The notes under the pieces are model-generated. The model was given only the letters and a program-made list of their open reading frames with translations, did no database searches and was not told the DNA's origin. Of a stretch of DNA of 8,324 bases, positions 5,902-8,324 are shown piece by piece. Source of the DNA: Oligosphaeraceae bacterium (GTDB lineage: Bacteria; Verrucomicrobiota; Lentisphaeria; Oligosphaerales; Oligosphaeraceae). How positions within the stretch are numbered: the stretch's first letter is position 1; each line of letters starts with the position of its first letter. The stretch covers positions 1-8,324 of the forward strand of contig JAAYYJ010000030.1 of NCBI GenBank assembly GCA_012515455.1, given 5' to 3'. Position numbers and translations under genes: made by a program.

Positions 5902-7119
5902 ATGACCGATCTAGACAATCAATACTACTGGGAATTGCAGAACCGCTACATCCCCTTCGGCAGCAGCACCTGCAGCAAACGCGCCCAATATCTGCCGGAA
6001 GAACCGCCAGTGATTGTCAGGGGAGACGGCTGCCGGGTCTGGGATGCCAACGGACGGGAGTTCATCGATTACCGCTGCGCCCTGGGACCAGTCTCTCTCG
6101 GCTACTGCCATCCGGTCATCAACCAGGCCGTCCACAAACAGCTGGAGAAGGGCATCGTCTTCGGCTACCCCCACCCGCTGGAAGGCGAGGTGGCGCAAAT
6201 GCTGGTGGAGATCATCCCCTGCGCCGAAAAAGCGCGTTTTCTGAAAACCGGCGGCGAGGCCATCGCGGCCACCATCAAGATAGCCCGTGCCGCCACTGGC
6301 CGCAACCACGTGCTGCAAATCGGTTACAACGGCTGGTTGAATTCCCTGTCTTCGACCGGCATGGTCTTGCCCAGCCAGCACGCCACCCAGAGCCTGCCCG
6401 GCATCCCGGCCGCATTGTCACAGCTGCATCACGGCTGCCGCTGGAACCAGCGGGAAGACCTGGAAGCCGTAGGGCAGCAATTCGGCTCCGACTTGGCCGC
6501 CATAGTGGTCGCCGCCGACTACCGTAATCTGGAAGACGGGCGGACTTTCTATCTCTGGCTGCGCAAATTTGCCGACCAGTACGGCGCAGTGCTGATCTTC
6601 GACGAAATCGTGACCGGCTTCCGTCTGGCCATCGGCGGGGTGCAGGAGTATTTCCAGGTCACCCCCGATCTGGCAGTATTTGCCAAAGGTATGGCCAACG
6701 GTATGCCCTTGTCGGTTTACTGCGGCAAAGCAGAGCTGATGGATGTACTGGAATCCGCGACCGTCTCAACTACGTATGGTGGTGACGCACTCAGCCTGGC
6801 CGCCGCCAAGGCCTGCATCGAAATTTACCGTACTGAACCGGTCATTGAACACTTCTGGCAGGCCAGCCGGACATTGTGGAGCGCATTCAATCTGCTCTGC
6901 CGAAAATACGACCTGCCGCTCAGGGTGGAAAATTATGCGCCATTCTCGGTACTGACTTTCGACCCTGACTGCCCCGCAAATTTCCGGGAACAGTTTTTCC
7001 GTGCGGTCTGCGATGCCGGAGTCACCCTCTACAACGGCGGTTATGTCTGCTACGCGCACAAATCAGCAGACCTTGAGGAAGCCCTGCAGAGGATCGACAG
7101 CGCGATGAGTAAACTCTGA
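5902..7119 (+). CDS. Class III PLP-dependent aminotransferase, glutamate-1-semialdehyde aminomutase-like
   Basis: A protein of 405 residues with fold-type I, class III aminotransferase motifs. GDGCRVWDANGREFIDY (41-57) is the usual N-terminal strand pair. KTGGEA (115-120) is the phosphate-binding turn, most often (N/T)SG(T/S)EA. DEIVTGFR (234-241) carries the Asp that binds the pyridine nitrogen. AKGMANGMPL (261-270) contains Lys262, the expected Schiff-base lysine, and TTYGGD (290-295) is the usual Thr-Gly-rich loop. It probably acts in the cytosol. I do not call it hemL: the motifs differ from the typical KVIGGGLP of aminomutases. Relatives of this type also occur in sugar, polysaccharide and secondary-metabolite loci. 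The substrate is unknown. The ATG at 5902 has GGAG (5890-5893) 8 bases upstream; an ATG at 5845 would add 19 residues lying within the leader repeats and lacking family similarity. The next gene starts 48 bases downstream. Confidence 0.85.
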   Translation: MTDLDNQYYWELQNRYIPFGSSTCSKRAQYLPEEPPVIVRGDGCRVWDANGREFIDYRCALGPVSLGYCHPVINQAVHKQLEKGIVFGYPHPLEGEVAQMLVEIIPCAEKARFLKTGGEAIAATIKIARAATGRNHVLQIGYNGWLNSLSSTGMVLPSQHATQSLPGIPAALSQLHHGCRWNQREDLEAVGQQFGSDLAAIVVAADYRNLEDGRTFYLWLRKFADQYGAVLIFDEIVTGFRLAIGGVQEYFQVTPDLAVFAKGMANGMPLSVYCGKAELMDVLESATVSTTYGGDALSLAAAKACIEIYRTEPVIEHFWQASRTLWSAFNLLCRKYDLPLRVENYAPFSVLTFDPDCPANFREQFFRAVCDAGVTLYNGGYVCYAHKSADLEEALQRIDSAMSKL

Positions 7120-7157
7120 GTTACGCAGAAAAGCGACATCTTAAGCAAAGCCGAATC

Positions 7158-7162
7158 GGAGG
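7158..7162 (+). promoter_or_regulatory. Ribosome binding site of the second pseudopilin gene
   Basis: GGAGG lies 5 bases before the ATG at 7168. No promoter pair is visible in the 48 bases after the aminotransferase stop, so the gene may be read from the upstream transcript. Confidence 0.65.
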
Positions 7163-7167
7163 CCTTA

Positions 7168-7899
7168 ATGAACAAGCGTCTTTTTACCCTGATTGAGCTT
7201 CTGGTGGTCATTGCCATCATTGCAGTGCTGGCCAGCATGCTGTTGCCGGCCCTGAGCAAGGCCCGGCAGGCCGCCCAGCACATCAAATGCACCGGTAACT
7301 TCCGCAGCCTGGGCCAGGGAGTGGCCTTATATCTTGATGACAACGCTGAAATTCTGCCTCCCGCCAAGACCAAAAACGGCAGCACCACGGTACGGGAATT
7401 CATGTCGCGCTATGCACCCTATCAGCAGCTGGCCTCATACATCAATGAACTACTTGTCAACACTACCTCCATACCAGAGAATACCCAGATCGGACGCGGG
7501 AACTCCCGCGTCCGCTGCCCCTCAGTACACGCCGGATACACCCTCGGCAGCATGGCCATCAACGGCCGGCTGGTAAACGGCAGTGCCAATACTGACACCA
7601 CCAGCATCGGGCGCTTCCGCTATCTCTCCACCTGGCAGACCCCCGACCGCACCTGCCTGGGCACCGAGGGACATTACTCCGCCACCTTTAACGGTGATCT
7701 AGCCGGTCAGACTTTCTTTTATTGGCATAACGGCAAGCAGAATACGGTCTTCATTGATGGACATGTCAGCAGTCTGCGGGCAATTCCGGTTGCTGTCTCG
7801 GGCAATCCCGGCTATCATACCTCAGCCTGGACTTCCGTATTCTGGAACCCCACCTACTGGGACAGCTATACGCCCACCACCTCCGCGCCTATCCGATAA
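7168..7899 (+). CDS. Pseudopilin-like protein with C-terminal H-x9-DG motif
   Basis: A complete protein of 243 residues. A basic leader (MNKRL) precedes FTLIE, with Phe6 at +1 and Glu10 at +5, then a hydrophobic helix to about residue 29 and SKAR (30-33). Leu5 stands at the -1 position normally held by Gly. A globular region follows with ALYLDDN (53-59), two cysteines (41 and 117) and, near the end, His187 spaced nine residues from Asp197-Gly198 (the H-x9-DG motif, in VFIDGHVSSLR). The tail is rich in Trp and Tyr (221-232). This architecture is the prepilin-type processing-associated H-x9-DG family, highly expanded in Lentisphaerae and Planctomycetes. It is presumed to be anchored in the inner membrane and exposed to the periplasm. 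Its function is not established. It ends 74 bases before the stop of the convergent minus-strand gene. Confidence 0.9.
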   Translation: MNKRLFTLIELLVVIAIIAVLASMLLPALSKARQAAQHIKCTGNFRSLGQGVALYLDDNAEILPPAKTKNGSTTVREFMSRYAPYQQLASYINELLVNTTSIPENTQIGRGNSRVRCPSVHAGYTLGSMAINGRLVNGSANTDTTSIGRFRYLSTWQTPDRTCLGTEGHYSATFNGDLAGQTFFYWHNGKQNTVFIDGHVSSLRAIPVAVSGNPGYHTSAWTSVFWNPTYWDSYTPTTSAPIR

Positions 7900-7942
7900 A
7901 CCGGCACGCTGAAACAGCGCATACGCCCTATAACTCATCCTG

Positions 7943-7975
7943 CCAGGACAGGAATATCCGTGCCTGGTGCCTGTC
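7943..7975. terminator. Inverted repeats between convergent genes, possible bidirectional terminator
   Basis: CCAGG (7943-7947) pairs with CCTGG (7963-7967), enclosing GGA/TCC (7951-7953/7957-7959). Alternatively GACAGG (7947-7952) pairs with CCTGTC (7970-7975). The position between convergent stops suits a shared terminator, but no T run follows on either strand and the stems have internal mismatches. Weak evidence. Confidence 0.25.
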
Positions 7976-8324
7976 AAGCCGGATGCAACAGTTTGGCAAT
8001 CTTCCGGCGGTATTTAAGCACTACGGCTTTGGGCAGTAAACAGACCATGCCGGCCAGGTAAATGATTAGCGAACCGCCACCGCCGACCAGCAGCATTGTC
8101 CATCCGGTCCAGGCGGTATAGCGCTGCAGCAGCAGGATATAGAGCAGCACCGGCAGTCCTGCGAGCATTGGCTGCACCAGAACCTGCAGCAGGAAACCAG
8201 CCAGTGATATCCGCAGGCATTTAAGCAGATACGGGATGATGACCACCACACATAGCCCGATTTTGATCAGCAGGCTGTTCCAGATCACGATATCCACTTT
8301 CGCACCCAACCAAAGCAGCACGAT
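7974..8324 (-). CDS. Multi-spanning membrane protein, C-terminal end; possibly a polysaccharide flippase
   Basis: The last 116 residues are visible; the 5' part lies beyond the right edge and the frame is open to base 8324. Three strongly hydrophobic segments (fragment residues about 11-34, 43-66 and 74-98) are joined by short loops and followed by a basic cytosolic tail (KYRRKIAKLLHPA). The pattern, including the LWLG near the start of the fragment and a LRIS loop between helices, resembles the C-terminal helices of Wzx/MATE-type polysaccharide flippases, which move lipid-linked glycans across the inner membrane. This family call is tentative because only the least conserved end is present. 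Other multi-pass transporters are possible. It is transcribed towards the pseudopilin gene. Confidence 0.5.
   Translation of the reverse strand: MVLLWLGAKVDIVIWNSLLIKIGLCVVVIIPYLLKCLRISLAGFLLQVLVQPMLAGLPVLLYILLLQRYTAWTGWTMLLVGGGGSLIIYLAGMVCLLPKAVVLKYRRKIAKLLHPA

Overview
The window most likely comes from a PVC-group bacterium, probably Lentisphaerota. The main pointer is two genes for small pseudopilin-like proteins with a near-identical prepilin N-terminus. One of them also carries a C-terminal H-x9-DG motif. Large families of such proteins are typical of Lentisphaerae, Planctomycetes and Verrucomicrobia. The DNA is GC-rich and densely coding. The phylum call is an inference from family knowledge; no database search was run.

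Layout, left to right. Bases 1-325 (minus) hold the 5' part of a pseudopilin gene that runs off the left edge. It has a strong Shine-Dalgarno and a good sigma70-type promoter at 385-413. A divergent intergenic region of 275 bases follows. A plus-strand cluster then runs from 601 to 5636: a cytosolic alpha/beta-hydrolase (esterase family), glutamyl-tRNA synthetase (gltX), the double GTPase Der, a Maf nucleotide pyrophosphatase and D-aminoacyl-tRNA deacylase (dtd). Gaps in the cluster are 81, 60 and 1 bases, and maf and dtd overlap by 29 bases, so at least der-maf-dtd and probably the whole run is one transcript. Its genes serve tRNA charging, ribosome assembly, nucleotide-pool cleaning and removal of D-amino acids from tRNA.

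A 265-base intergenic region (5637-5901) holds a candidate promoter with a dyad over its -10 element, followed by inverted repeats that could form alternative hairpins. It leads into a class III PLP-dependent aminotransferase of the glutamate-1-semialdehyde aminomutase type (5902-7119) and then a second pseudopilin-like gene (7168-7899). On the minus strand the right edge carries the C-terminal end of a multi-spanning membrane protein, possibly a polysaccharide flippase. It converges on the pseudopilin gene across a 74-base gap with inverted repeats.

No mobile element, CRISPR array, rRNA or tRNA gene was recognised. I see no clear undescribed multi-gene system. The best leads are the unusual GluRS, which lacks the usual zinc-binding segment and has about 95 unrelated residues inserted nearby, and the structured leader of the aminotransferase gene.
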